DNA from: Mnemiopsis leidyi
Taxonomy: Eukaryota; Ctenophora; Tentaculata; Lobata; Bolinopsidae
Reading direction: 5' to 3'
DNA: 40,250 bases
NCBI GenBank assembly: GCA_000226015.1
Contig: JH152646.1
Location: 1 to 40,250, forward strand
Below are positions 40,241 through 40,250 of this stretch, piece by piece. The position numbers were made by a program, and so were the translations under genes. The notes beneath the pieces were generated by a model. It did not search any database. It was given only the letters and a program-made list of their open reading frames with translations, and was not told the DNA's origin. Each line of letters begins with the position of its first letter. The stretch's first letter is position 1.

Positions 40241-40250
40241 AGAAACATAA

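Noticed and set aside
1-40250. CRISPR array, bacterial operon or phage region
   Set aside because: No regularly spaced direct repeats with unique spacers; genes are split by spliceosomal introns, so the DNA is eukaryotic.

Overview
The window is nuclear DNA of an invertebrate animal. Evidence: AT-rich sequence, genes split by GT-AG introns of about 100 bp to several kb, a CREC-family ER calcium-binding protein, several short inverted-repeat elements, a tRNA-derived repeat and two assembly gaps (18163-18255, 28737-28833). The expanded family of AIG1-like GTPases with a Cys motif fits an early-branching or otherwise GTPase-rich invertebrate. I cannot name the phylum from sequence alone.

Region 1 (826-14482, +): one long gene, 25 exons in my model, open at its 5' end. 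It encodes about 2,150 residues. The exons chain in phase, and the total is a multiple of three only after allowing for two single-base losses in homopolymers (near 7450 and 8155). The middle carries about 13 copies of a short amphipathic helix (core C-x-x-F/L-V-D-D-L-L-L-R-I) whose hydrophobic spacing matches PKA RII-docking helices of AKAPs. A proline-rich block of about 16 eleven-residue repeats follows. The C-terminus resembles the base of a dynein stalk and its microtubule-binding region, without a motor. My reading is a possible repeat-AKAP that could place PKA on microtubules or cilia. This is the most novel item here.

Region 2 (15342-24922, -): a complete seven-exon CREC-family gene (reticulocalbin/calumenin/Cab45 type), 323 residues, signal peptide, six EF-hands, C-terminal RDEL. 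One intron appears to be GC-AG. The start of the last exon with its acceptor is triplicated in tandem (104 bp), and the two extra copies would end the protein without RDEL. Its roughly 5 kb third intron holds an intronless, opposite-strand gene (19023-20495) for a type I membrane protein with PAN/apple-like, ricin-B-like and sushi-like segments.

Region 3 (23.0-28.9 kb): repeat-rich and mostly non-coding. It includes a pair of short elements sharing termini and 8-bp target duplications (17878-18471 and 26495-26566), hairpin elements, simple repeats and a (CT)n tract.

Region 4 (29928-38953, +): three tandem paralogous GTPase genes. The first has one intact G domain plus a C-terminal Cys motif. 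The second and third each pair a degraded N-terminal G domain (DVPE in place of DTPG) with an intact C-terminal one. The third carries two frameshifts and a long Ser/Lys-rich tail. Parts of genes 2 and 3 are nearly identical while flanking parts have diverged, which suggests gene conversion. The window ends in a 9-base-periodic AATGGCGAC-type repeat that also occurs near 25.4-25.75 kb.
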